Origin: Streptomyces sp. B93
Lineage (GTDB): Bacteria > Actinomycetota > Actinomycetes > Streptomycetales > Streptomycetaceae
Direction: 5' to 3'
Length of the DNA: 39,933 bases
NCBI RefSeq assembly: GCF_018070565.1
Contig: NZ_JAGPXL010000056.1
Span: forward strand, 1-39,933
Shown here: piece by piece, positions 1-7,875 of the stretch
Position numbering within the stretch: position 1 is the first letter of the stretch
How the letters are laid out: each line of letters begins with the position of its first letter
Position numbers and translations under genes: made by a program
Notes under the pieces: generated by a model
Databases searched by the model: none
Told to the model about the DNA's origin: nothing
What the model saw: only the letters and a program-made list of their open reading frames with translations

Positions 1-175
1 CATCCATCCCCCCACCTCGACTCCCCGCCCCCAGGTCTCCCGCCCCGCCCCGCAACCCGCCGTCCGGTACCCGGGCCGGGAATGCTGGGGGCGTCCCCTG
101 GTGCCCGGTTCCGGTCGTACGGGTGAGGCTCAAGGTCGCCAACATCCCGAGGACCACCGGCGAAAGGGCCGCCCG
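1..175. promoter_or_regulatory. Leader region upstream of the regulator pair
   Basis: No convincing open reading frame lies here. It is the only stretch in the window that could hold the promoter for the downstream run of genes, but I see no clear -35/-10 pair or strong operator palindrome. On the minus strand, positions 18-8 read as a purine-rich GAGGTG-like ribosome site followed by ATG at 7-5 (and another at 3-1). The region may therefore be a divergent intergenic space with a second gene leaving to the left, but too little sequence is present to test that. Confidence 0.3.
162..168 (+). promoter_or_regulatory. Ribosome binding site fixing the start of the first regulator
   Basis: GAAAGGG ends 7 bases before the ATG at 176. 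An in-frame GTG at 101 would add 25 residues rich in Arg, Gly and His that have no counterpart in the adjacent paralogue. The 176 start is therefore preferred. Confidence 0.6.
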
Positions 176-676
176 ATGACCGCACCCGTGGACGCGAAGC
201 CCCCGACTCCAGGACTCACCGAGGGCGAGCGGGACTACGTCAACCGCGTCGCCGAGCACTACCGCGACACCGACAACATGGCCTGGGAGCACGGCTTCCT
301 GATCGGCTGGCTGATGATCTGCGACCCCGTGGAGCAGTCGGCCGGCCAGCTGTGCGAGGCGCTCGGCGTGCGCCGGGAGTCCGTCGACCACATCGACGCG
401 CTCCTCGTGCCGCCGGGCGTGCTCACCCGCAAGGACCTGCCCGACGGCGAGTACGCGCTGGCGATGAGCCTCGACGTCTGGCCCAAGACCGTGCAGCACG
501 CGATGCTCGCCGTGCCCTCCTTCCACTCGGTGATGGAGCACGGCCTGAAGGTCCTCGAGGGCGAGCCCGAGGAACGCCGTCGCCGCCTGCTGAACATGGA
601 GCGCTTCTTCCGGTACCTCGGCGAGGAACTGCCCGCCGTCTTCGACCGGTACGAGCCCCCGGCACCCCTGAAATGA
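176..676 (+). CDS. GbsR/MarR-type winged-helix transcriptional regulator
   Basis: A 166-residue probable DNA-binding regulator. The core around residues 38-95 (a GWLMICDP segment, then SAGQLCEALGV and a PPGVLTRKDLP wing) matches the winged helix-turn-helix of GbsR-like MarR relatives. In that family, 'LLICDPP.QSSAELAEALGVS' precedes the recognition helix. C-terminal helices (about 103-160) carry the Trp and Arg/Glu-rich segments expected for dimerisation, and the protein ends in PAVFDRYE. The next gene encodes a close paralogue with the same TDNMAW and PAVFDRYE motifs, so this is a tandem duplication. Position at the head of the PKS gene run suggests a cluster-specific regulator. Whether it activates or represses, and what ligand it senses, cannot be read from sequence. 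Family call fairly secure; role inferred. Confidence 0.8.
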   Translation: MTAPVDAKPPTPGLTEGERDYVNRVAEHYRDTDNMAWEHGFLIGWLMICDPVEQSAGQLCEALGVRRESVDHIDALLVPPGVLTRKDLPDGEYALAMSLDVWPKTVQHAMLAVPSFHSVMEHGLKVLEGEPEERRRRLLNMERFFRYLGEELPAVFDRYEPPAPLK

Positions 677-694
677 CCCGCCCCCCGACTCACC

Positions 695-700
695 GAAGGA
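695..700 (+). promoter_or_regulatory. Ribosome binding site of the second regulator
   Basis: GAAGGA ends 5 bases before the ATG at 706 and supports that start. The 29-base gap after the preceding stop is short enough for co-transcription. Confidence 0.6.
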
Positions 701-705
701 CAGCC

Positions 706-1245
706 ATGAGCGAGAGCACCGCACGGACCGGCACCACCATCGACCGGATCGAGCAGACCGACCAGCCGCCCCCCACCCCCGGCCTGACCGAGGCCGAACG
801 CGGCTTCGTCCACAAGGTCGCCGAGCACTACCGCAACACCGACAACATGGCCTGGAACTACGGCTACGTCTTCGGCTACCTGATGATCTGCACCCCGGTC
901 CAGCAGCGCGCCAGCCAGATCATCGAGGCCCTCGGCGTGACCCGGGAGGACGTCGAGCGCGTGTCGCAGCTCCTCGTCACCCCCGGCGTCTTCGAACGCC
1001 GCGACGAGCCCGGCGACGACGACTTCCTGATGTGGCTGCCCGACGGCAACTGGCCCAAGGCCGTGCGCTACTCCCTCGTCAACATGCCCAGGTTCCACGA
1101 GGTCCTCAGGCGGGGCCTGGAGGTCCTGGCGGACGCCCCGCCGGAGCGCCGCGAACGGATCGCCACCCTGGAGCACCTCTACCGCCACCTCGCCGTGGAG
1201 ATCCCCGCGGTCTTCGACCGGTACGAGACCGCCACGGCCAAGTAG
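706..1245 (+). CDS. GbsR/MarR-type winged-helix regulator, paralogue of the preceding gene
   Basis: A 179-residue regulator. From residue 25 it aligns almost without gaps to the preceding protein: the GLTE.ER start, VAEHYR.TDNMAW (39-50), a GYLMICTPVQQ segment (57-67), an EALGVTRE recognition-helix region (74-81), TPGVFERRD wing (92-100), and the terminal PAVFDRYE (168-173). It has an extra acidic stretch (about 101-107) in the wing and a longer polar N-terminus. The reading frame stays open further upstream, but those codons overlap the previous gene and have no ribosome site. Two adjacent, diverged copies may act as a heterodimer or see different signals (inference). The gene leads into the PfaD gene after 17 bases, so the regulators are probably in the same transcript as at least the first biosynthetic genes. 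Confidence 0.8.
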   Translation: MSESTARTGTTIDRIEQTDQPPPTPGLTEAERGFVHKVAEHYRNTDNMAWNYGYVFGYLMICTPVQQRASQIIEALGVTREDVERVSQLLVTPGVFERRDEPGDDDFLMWLPDGNWPKAVRYSLVNMPRFHEVLRRGLEVLADAPPERRERIATLEHLYRHLAVEIPAVFDRYETATAK

Positions 1246-1262
1246 GAGCCGGATACCCACCC

Positions 1263-2699
1263 ATGGACCAGGACGGCGCCTTCGCCCCCACACTCACCAC
1301 CGCCCGCCGGGTGCGGCCCGAGCACCTGGGGTCCGCCGCGTTCCGGCGCGACCACCGCGTGCGCTACGCGTACGTCGCCGGATCGATGTTCAAGGCGACG
1401 GCCTCCCAGGACATGGTCGTCCGCATGGCCCGGGCTGGACTGCTCGCCTACTTCGGCACCGGCGGACTGCGCCCGGAACGCGTCGAGTCGGTCATCCGCG
1501 CCCTCGACGCCACCCTCGGCGCCGACCGCTCGTACGGCATGAACCTGCTGTCCTCACCCGGCTCGCCCCGCAAGGAAGAGGACCTGGTCGACCTGCTGCT
1601 GGCCCGCCGGGTGCGGCGGGTGGAGGCGGCGGCGTTCATCCGGATGTCGCCCGCCCTGGTCCGCTACCGGATCACCGGCCTGACCCGCACCCCGGACGGC
1701 CGCGTCCACATCCCCCACAAGGTGCTCGGCAAGGTGTCCCGGCCCGAGACGGCCGAGGCCTACCTCAGCCCGCCCCCGGAGGGTGTGGTACGGGACCTGC
1801 TGCGCGCGGGCCGGGTCACCGCCGAGGAGGCGGAGCTGGCCGCCCGTGTCCCGATGGCCGACGACCTGTGCGTCGAGGCCGACTCGGGCGGCCACACCGA
1901 CCAACGGCCCCTGATCACCCTGCTGCCGGACATGGCCGCACTGCGCGACCGGGTCGCCGCGGAGCGCTTCGCGGGCGCCGCGGCGGTCCGGGTCGGCGTG
2001 GCGGGCGGCATCGGCACCCCCGAGGCCGTCGCCGCCGCCTTCATGCTGAACGCGGACTTCGTGCTGACCGGCAGCATCAACCAGTGCACCGTCGAGGCCG
2101 GCACCAGCGACGCGGCCAAGGACATGCTCCAGCAGGCGGGCGTGCAGGACACCGCCATCGTGCCCGCCGGGGACATGCTGGAGATCGGCGCCAAGGCACA
2201 GGTGCTGCGCAAGGGACTGCTCTTCCCGACCCGCGCCAACAAGCTCTACGAACTCACCCTGCGCCTGAACTCACTGGACGAACTGGACGACCGGACCGCC
2301 CGGCAGATCCAGGACAAGTACTTCCACCGCACCTTCGACGAGGTGTGGCACGAGACCGCGGAGCACCTCGCCCGCACCGACCCCGACCAGCTCGCCGCCG
2401 CCGAACGCGACCCCAAGCTGCGGATGATCCTCACCTTCAAGTGGTACTTCGTGCACTCCGCCCGGCTCGCGATGAGCGGCGCCCCCGAACAGCGCGTCGA
2501 CTACCAGATCCCCTGCGGTCCGTCCCTGGGCGCCCTCAACAGCCTGCTGCGCGGCACCCCGCGCGAGAACTGGCGCGCCCGGCACGTCGACGACCTCGCC
2601 GAACTCCTCATGGACGGCGCCGCCCGGCTGTGGCAGCGCCGCCTGGAGGAGACCGCCGCCCGCCACCATGACGCCGTACCGGAAGGAACGATCCTGTGA
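1263..2699 (+). CDS. PfaD-type trans-acting enoyl reductase (FMN-dependent)
   Basis: A 478-residue member of the PfaD branch of the nitronate monooxygenase/2-nitropropane dioxygenase fold. These FMN TIM-barrel enzymes reduce enoyl-ACP thioesters in trans on polyunsaturated fatty acid and trans-AT polyketide lines. Visible marks are the N-terminal HLGSAAFRRD segment, FGTGGL (64-69), the ADSGGHTDQRP motif (206-215), the flavin-site GVAGGIGTPEA (245-254) and GAKAQVLRKG..FPTRANKLYE (309-330), all hallmarks of PfaD. Length is normal for a free-standing PfaD without a fused AT. None of the PKS modules here carries an ER, so this protein is the only visible source of enoyl reduction. Its likely site is a DH-containing module, such as the KS8 module (inference). 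The start ATG lies 14 bases after the AGGAG overlapping the previous stop. The 3' end overlaps the next gene by 4 bases. Confidence 0.92.
   Translation: MDQDGAFAPTLTTARRVRPEHLGSAAFRRDHRVRYAYVAGSMFKATASQDMVVRMARAGLLAYFGTGGLRPERVESVIRALDATLGADRSYGMNLLSSPGSPRKEEDLVDLLLARRVRRVEAAAFIRMSPALVRYRITGLTRTPDGRVHIPHKVLGKVSRPETAEAYLSPPPEGVVRDLLRAGRVTAEEAELAARVPMADDLCVEADSGGHTDQRPLITLLPDMAALRDRVAAERFAGAAAVRVGVAGGIGTPEAVAAAFMLNADFVLTGSINQCTVEAGTSDAAKDMLQQAGVQDTAIVPAGDMLEIGAKAQVLRKGLLFPTRANKLYELTLRLNSLDELDDRTARQIQDKYFHRTFDEVWHETAEHLARTDPDQLAAAERDPKLRMILTFKWYFVHSARLAMSGAPEQRVDYQIPCGPSLGALNSLLRGTPRENWRARHVDDLAELLMDGAARLWQRRLEETAARHHDAVPEGTIL
2681..2687 (+). promoter_or_regulatory. Ribosome binding site supporting the GTG start of the membrane protein
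   Basis: GGAAGGA inside the end of the PfaD gene lies 8 bases before the GTG at 2696, which overlaps the PfaD TGA stop. This arrangement implies translational coupling. Confidence 0.6.
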
Positions 2700-3349
2700 C
2701 CGACGTCCGGCACGGGCGTCGCCACGCCCCGCTGCTCTACCTGCTCGGCTGCCTGGTGTTCTCCACCGGCGCCTACCTCTTCATCCACTCCGACCTGGGC
2801 ACCGACCCCCTGGACGTGTTCGCGCTCGGCCTCAAGGAGCACATCACCATCACGGTCGGCCTCGCCCAGGCGGGCGTGGCGGTGGTCTGCCTCGGCCTGT
2901 CCGCCCTGTGGAACCGCCGACGGCCGCTGCTCGCGCCCCTGTTCACCTTCTTCTTCTGCGGCAGCGTCATCGACCTGCTGATGTGGACGGAGCCCGCGGG
3001 CCGCCTCGGCGCCGACGGGCCGGTGCTGCTCGCCCCGGCGACCCTGCTGTGCGCCTACGGCTCCGCGCTGATCATCATGGGCGGCTTCGGCATCCGCCCC
3101 ATCGACGTGCTCGCCATCACCATGACCCGCAAGTGGCACTGGCCGTTCTGGGCGACCAAGGGGCTCATCGAGGTCGCGCTGATGACGACCGGGCTGCTGC
3201 TCGGCGGCCCCGTCGGCGTCGGCACCGTCTGCTTCCTCGTCGGCGTCGACGTGCTCATCCAGCCCCTGCTCCAGCTCAACGTGCGCTACCTCAGGCTCCC
3301 CAACCTCGGGCTGCCCGAACACACCCCCCGCCCCGCCGACGCCACCTAG
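2696..3349 (+). CDS. YczE/YitT-like integral membrane protein
   Basis: A 217-residue membrane protein with five or six predicted helices: about 12-31, 50-71, 79-97, 109-131, 155-171 and possibly 174-192. Two related GxxPxD motifs (GTDPLDVF at 35-42 and GIRPIDVL at 132-139) sit after helix 1 and helix 4. This internal pseudo-duplication is characteristic of YczE/YyaS/YitT proteins. The N-terminus is basic (RHGRRH). In Bacillus, yczE lies beside the surfactin locus with sfp and has been linked to lipopeptide production, but the biochemical role is unresolved. Here it is translationally coupled to the PfaD gene and sits 40 bases before the AT gene, so a role in making, exporting or tolerating this polyketide is possible (inference). 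It has no transporter signature such as MFS or ABC motifs. Confidence 0.75.
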   Translation: MTDVRHGRRHAPLLYLLGCLVFSTGAYLFIHSDLGTDPLDVFALGLKEHITITVGLAQAGVAVVCLGLSALWNRRRPLLAPLFTFFFCGSVIDLLMWTEPAGRLGADGPVLLAPATLLCAYGSALIIMGGFGIRPIDVLAITMTRKWHWPFWATKGLIEVALMTTGLLLGGPVGVGTVCFLVGVDVLIQPLLQLNVRYLRLPNLGLPEHTPRPADAT

Positions 3350-3377
3350 GGCGCGTCCGGCACGGCCCAGCCCCCAC

Positions 3378-3384
3378 AGAGAGG
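3378..3384 (+). promoter_or_regulatory. Ribosome binding site for the GTG start of the acyltransferase
   Basis: AGAGAGG ends 5 bases before the GTG at 3390. The protein then begins MTVIHVFPGQG, the correct N-terminus for a free-standing FabD-like acyltransferase, so no upstream start is needed. Confidence 0.65.
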
Positions 3385-3389
3385 TCCAA

Positions 3390-4262
3390 GTGACGGTCAT
3401 CCATGTCTTCCCCGGCCAGGGCGCACACCACGTGGGCATGGGACGGCAGCTCTTCGAGAGCTACCCGCACCTCGTCCGGCAGGCCGACGCGGTCCTCGGG
3501 TACTCCATCGAGGAGCTGTGCCTCACCGGCCCGGAGCAGCGCCTGTCCGACACGCGCTACACCCAGTGCGCCATGTACGTGGTCGGCGCGCTCTCCTACG
3601 TCGACCAGGTCCGAGCCTCGGGACGGCTGCCGGACTTCGTCGCCGGGCACAGCCTCGGCGAGTACGTCGCCCTGTTCGCGGCCGGTGCCTTCGACTTCGT
3701 CACCGGGCTGGAACTCGTCGCCGAGCGCGCCGCCGCGATGGCCGAGGCGGGCCCCGGCGCCATGGCCGCGGTCCTCGGCATCACCGCGGACCGGGTCCGG
3801 GAGATCCTCGCCCGCGGCGGCGCGCCCGACGTCGACATCGCCAACCTCAACGCCCCCGAACAGACCGTCGTCTCCGGCCCGCCCGAGGCGATCGCCGAGG
3901 CCATGACGCTGCTCGGCAAGGAGACCAGGGCCGTCGTCCCGCTGAAGGTCAGCGGCGCCTTCCACTCCCGCACGATGGCCCCGGCCGCCGCCCGCTTCGA
4001 ACGCTTCCTGCGCGGCCACCGGTTCGCACCGCTGCGCATCCCCGTCGTCTCCAACGCCACGGCCCGTCCCTACGACGACACCGAGACCGCCGCGCTCCTG
4101 GTCCGCCAGCTGACCAGCCCCGTGCGGTGGACGGAGTCGGTGCGGTACCTCCTCGACCAGCCGGAGCCCGAGTTCCACGAGCTGGGGCCCGGCCAGGTGC
4201 TCACCGGGCTGATCGCCCAGATCCGCGCCGGGCGCCCCGCCCTCACCGCCGTGTCGAACTGA
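3390..4262 (+). CDS. Trans-acting malonyl-CoA:ACP acyltransferase
   Basis: A 290-residue single-domain FabD-like acyltransferase that should load malonyl units onto the ACPs of the three AT-less synthases. Visible elements: FPGQG (7-11), nucleophile motif GHSLGE with Ser88, Arg113 in the ERAAAM helix at the position that salt-bridges the malonyl carboxylate in FabD, and His192 in AFHS (190-193). GHSLG and AFHS are both malonyl-type signatures. Methylmalonyl ATs usually have GHSQG and YASH. The retained Arg argues against an acyl hydrolase of the PedC type, which loses it. It is the only AT in the window. It is not fused to the PfaD enoyl reductase, unlike many trans-AT clusters, although that gene lies two genes upstream. 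Methyl branches in the product would therefore come from the C-methyltransferase domains, not from methylmalonyl-CoA. Confidence 0.93.
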   Translation: MTVIHVFPGQGAHHVGMGRQLFESYPHLVRQADAVLGYSIEELCLTGPEQRLSDTRYTQCAMYVVGALSYVDQVRASGRLPDFVAGHSLGEYVALFAAGAFDFVTGLELVAERAAAMAEAGPGAMAAVLGITADRVREILARGGAPDVDIANLNAPEQTVVSGPPEAIAEAMTLLGKETRAVVPLKVSGAFHSRTMAPAAARFERFLRGHRFAPLRIPVVSNATARPYDDTETAALLVRQLTSPVRWTESVRYLLDQPEPEFHELGPGQVLTGLIAQIRAGRPALTAVSN

Positions 4263-4286
4263 CCCCGGAAGGGCTGACCCGGAAGG
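4260..4286 (+). repeat. Short direct duplication carrying the ribosome site of PKS-1
   Basis: TGACCCCGGAAGG (4260-4272) is followed by TGACCCGGAAGG (4275-4286). The first copy contains the AT stop codon. The second supplies GGAAGGA, 9 bases before the PKS-1 ATG at 4297. Confidence 0.6.
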
Positions 4287-4296
4287 ACTCAAGGCA

Positions 4297-7200
4297 ATGC
4301 CATCCACCTCAGCGAGCCGGTTCCGTGTGACCGACGCGGACGTCGAGGCGTTCGGGCGGGCCAGCGGGGACCACAGCCCCCTGCACATGGACGACGCCTA
4401 CGCCCGCCGTACGTCCTTCGGGCAGCGGGTCGTGCACGGTGCCCTGGGGGTGCTGCACGCCCTCGCCGCGCTGCCCGCCCCGTCGGACGGCCGCGTGCCC
4501 GTCGCCCTGCGCGCCCGCTTCCACGCCCCCCTGTTCACCGGCCAGGACTACACCGCCACCGTCGAACCCGACGCGCCCCGGACCACCGTCCGGGTCCTGG
4601 ACGGCACCCGTCCGCTCCTCGACCTCGACCTCGACCTCGGCACCCGGCCCCCGGGCACCCTGCCCGGCACCGTCGCACACCGTCGCACCGAGGCCGCCGA
4701 CCGCCCCCTCCGCGCCCTCACCGAGGGCGGCCTGGACGCCGCCTACGACCCGGACGAGGCCGTCTACGCCCGGCTCCTCGACAGCACCGGCGCGGCCACC
4801 GCCGGGGTCACCGTCGAACTGGCCGCGCTGCTCGGCTGGGCCAGCTACCTGGTCGGCATGGAGGCACCCGGCCGCAGCGCGCTCGCCGCCGGGTACACCG
4901 TCCGCCTGGACACCGACGACACCTCGGACACCCCCGGCGCGGAAGCCCGTATCACCGCCGTGGACCACCGCTTCGGCCGCGTCGAGCTGACCGGCCGCGT
5001 CACCGGCACCGGACTCACCGGCACCGTCGAGGCCGAGGCGCTGGTGCGCGAGGAGGTGCCCGCACCCGAACCGCACCGCGTCCGTCGGCTGCTGGGCGGC
5101 ACCGGCACCGCCCTCACCGGACAGGTGGCCCTCGTCGTCGGCGCCAGCCGGGGCCTCGGAGCGGCCCTCGCCCAGGCCCTCGTCCTCCAGGGCGCCACCG
5201 TCTACGGCGGCTTCCACCGCAGCCGGGCGGAGGCCGAGGCGGTGCGCCAGGGCCTCGGCGCCGCCGCCGACCGGCTGCACCTGGTGCAGGGCGACTGGTC
5301 CGACCCGCGCTGGTGCGCCGAGGCGCGCGAACGCCTCCTGCGCGAACAGGGACGGCTCGACGTCCTGGTGCTCACCGCCTGCCCGCCCGTCACCGCCCTC
5401 GGTCTCGACCCCGCCGCCGCCGACCGGGTCGACGCCTACGTCCTGGACAGCCTGGCCCTCGTCCGCGGCCCCCTGTCGTGCTTCGCCGAGGACCTCTCCG
5501 GCACCGGAGGCCGCGTCCTCGCGCTCTCCTCGCAGTGGGTGACCGAACCGCCCGCGGGCCGCGCCCACTACGTCGCCGCCAAGTCCGCCGTCGAGGGCCT
5601 GGTCCGCGGCGCCGCCGTCGAGTACCCCTCGGTACGGTTCCTGCTGGCCCGCCCGCCCCGGCTCGCCACCTCCCTGTCCGGGGGCATCGCCGGACAGGAC
5701 GCGGGCGCCCCCGTCGAACCGGTCGCCGCCGCGCTGGTGCGCCGTATCGGCGACCCGGACCTGGAACCGGGCCGGGCGCACATCGTGGACACCTTCGACC
5801 ACGACGAGCCCCCGGAGCGTGCCGACGGGCCCGCACTGGTCGTCGCCGCCACCTTCACCACCGACCCGCTGCTGCCCGCCCTCACCCACTGGAACGAGCG
5901 CCTCGGACTCGGTCTGCGCCTCGAACTCGCCCCGTACGGGCAGGTGTTCCAGGAACTGCTGGACCCGGCGAGCGCCTTCCACCGCAACACCGGCGGCTGC
6001 AACGCCGTCCTGCTGCGCCTGGAGGACTGGCTGGCGGGCGACAGCGGCCCCGCCGCCACCGCCGCCGACTTCGTCGCCGCCGTCGAGACCTACGTCCGTC
6101 AGGGCGGCGCCCAGCTGATCGTGCACCTCTGCCCGCCCGCGCCCGGCGCCGACGCCGAGCGCCGCCGCGTCCTCGACGAGGCCACCGACGTCGTCACCCG
6201 GGGGCTGGCCGGGCTGCGCGGGGTGCACCTGGGCGGCGGCGAGCGGTGGGGCGGCGGCTTCGAGACCGACGACCACCACGACCGCGCCCGGCTCACCCAC
6301 GCCCACATCCCCTACACCGACCCCGCCTTCACCGCCGTGGGGACGGCGCTGGCGCGCGCCGCGCACAGCCTGCTCGCGCCGCCGTTCAAGGTGCTCGTCC
6401 TCGACTGCGACAACACCCTGTGGCGGGGCGTGGTCGGCGAGGACGGCCCGGACGGCATCGCCCTCGACGCCGCCCACCTGGCGCTCCAGGAGTGGGCGCT
6501 CAGCCTGCGCGAGCGCGGCATCCTGCTCTGCCTCGCCAGCAAGAACGACGAGGACACCGTCCTCGAGGCGTTCCGGCGCCGCACCGAGATGCCCCTGCGC
6601 CAGGAGCACCTGGCGGCCTGGCGGATCGGCTGGGACCCCAAGCCGGACTCCCTGGTCGCCCTGGCCCGCGAACTCGGCCTCGGCCTCGACAGCTTCGTCT
6701 TCCTCGACGACAACCCGGTCGAGATCGCCGCCGTGCGCGCCGCCTGCCCGCAGGTCCTCGCGCTCACCTTCCCCGCGGATGGGCCCGAGCGGCTGCCCGG
6801 GATGCTGGAGCGGATCTGGGCGTTCGACCGCCCCGAGGTCACCGCGGAGGACCGGGGCCGCGCCGCCGACTACACGGCCCGCCGCCACCGCGACCGGCTC
6901 CGCGAGACCGCGCTCACCTTCGCCGACTTCATCGCGGGCCTCGGCCTCGTCGTCGACGTCCGCCCCGCCGACGGGGCGGACCTGCCCCGCGTCTCCCAGC
7001 TCACCCAGCGCACCAACCAGTTCAACACCACGACCGTCCGCCGCACCGAGGCGGAACTGCGCGCCCTGCTCGCCGCCGAGGACGAGGACGTACGGTGCTG
7101 GGTCGCCGAGGTCCGGGACCGGTTCGGCGACTACGGCATCGTCGCCGCCGCCCTGACCCGGCGCGGCCACGGCGCCGACACCGTCGTGGTCGACACCTTC

Positions 7201-7875
7201 CTGATGAGCTGCCGGGTCCTGGGCCGGGGCGCCGAGCACGCCCTGCTGAGCCACCTCGGCAAGGCCGCGCGCGACGACGGCGCCGCGTACCTCGAAGCCG
7301 TCTGGCTGCCCACGCCCCGCAACGAACCGGCCCGGCTCTTCCTGGAGTCCGTAGCCGCCGCACCCGGCACCCCGCGCGACGACGGCGGTGTGGTCCACCG
7401 CATGCCGGTCGCGCACGCGGCGGCCGTCGCCTTCCGCCCCGAGGAGCACCAGGCCCCCGACACCCGCGCCGAACGGAACGACCCGCGCACCGCCCCCGCC
7501 GACCCGGCCCGGCTCGCCGCGCTGACCGAACTCGCCGAGGAAATCCACGATCTGACGGCGCTTCACGCACGGGTGCGGCGGGAACCAAAGCCGACGGCGG
7601 GCGCGCCCGCCCCGGCCCGCGGCAACCACCTGGACGCCGTACGCGCCCTCGTCCGCGAGACCTTCACCAGCACCCTCGCCCGCCCCCAGGTCCCCGTCAC
7701 CCCGGAAACCAGCTTCGAGGCGCTGCGGCTGACCTCGCTCGACATCGTCAACCTCACGGTGGCGCTGGAGAAGCGCCTCGGCCGTGAGCTGCCGACGACG
7801 CTGCTGTTCGAGCACCGCACGATCGACGGCCTCGCCCGCACCCTCGCCGACGCGCCCGAGGAGGCGGCGGCCCCC
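4297..7875 (+). other. Loading module: MaoC - SDR - FkbH - ACP
   Basis: The N-terminal hot-dog unit has the R-hydratase signature ASGDHSPLHMDDAYA with the D25-x4-H30 catalytic pair. The SDR has VGASRGLG (about 280-287) and Y425-x3-K429, and lacks the structural subdomain of modular KRs. The FkbH part has DCDNTLW (703-709). FkbH proteins transfer glyceryl from D-1,3-bisphosphoglycerate to an ACP and dephosphorylate it. ACP1 has LTSLD with Ser1147. Dehydration of glyceryl to enol-pyruvyl and reduction would yield lactyl-ACP, as proposed for bryostatin. That assignment here is inference. Confidence 0.8.

Noticed and set aside
101..175. Upstream GTG start for the first regulator
   Set aside because: The extension has no match in the paralogue, and a well-spaced ribosome site precedes the ATG at 176.
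3390..4262. Acyl hydrolase (PedC-type proofreading enzyme) instead of malonyl transferase
   Set aside because: Arg113, which binds the malonyl carboxylate, and the AFHS motif are present.
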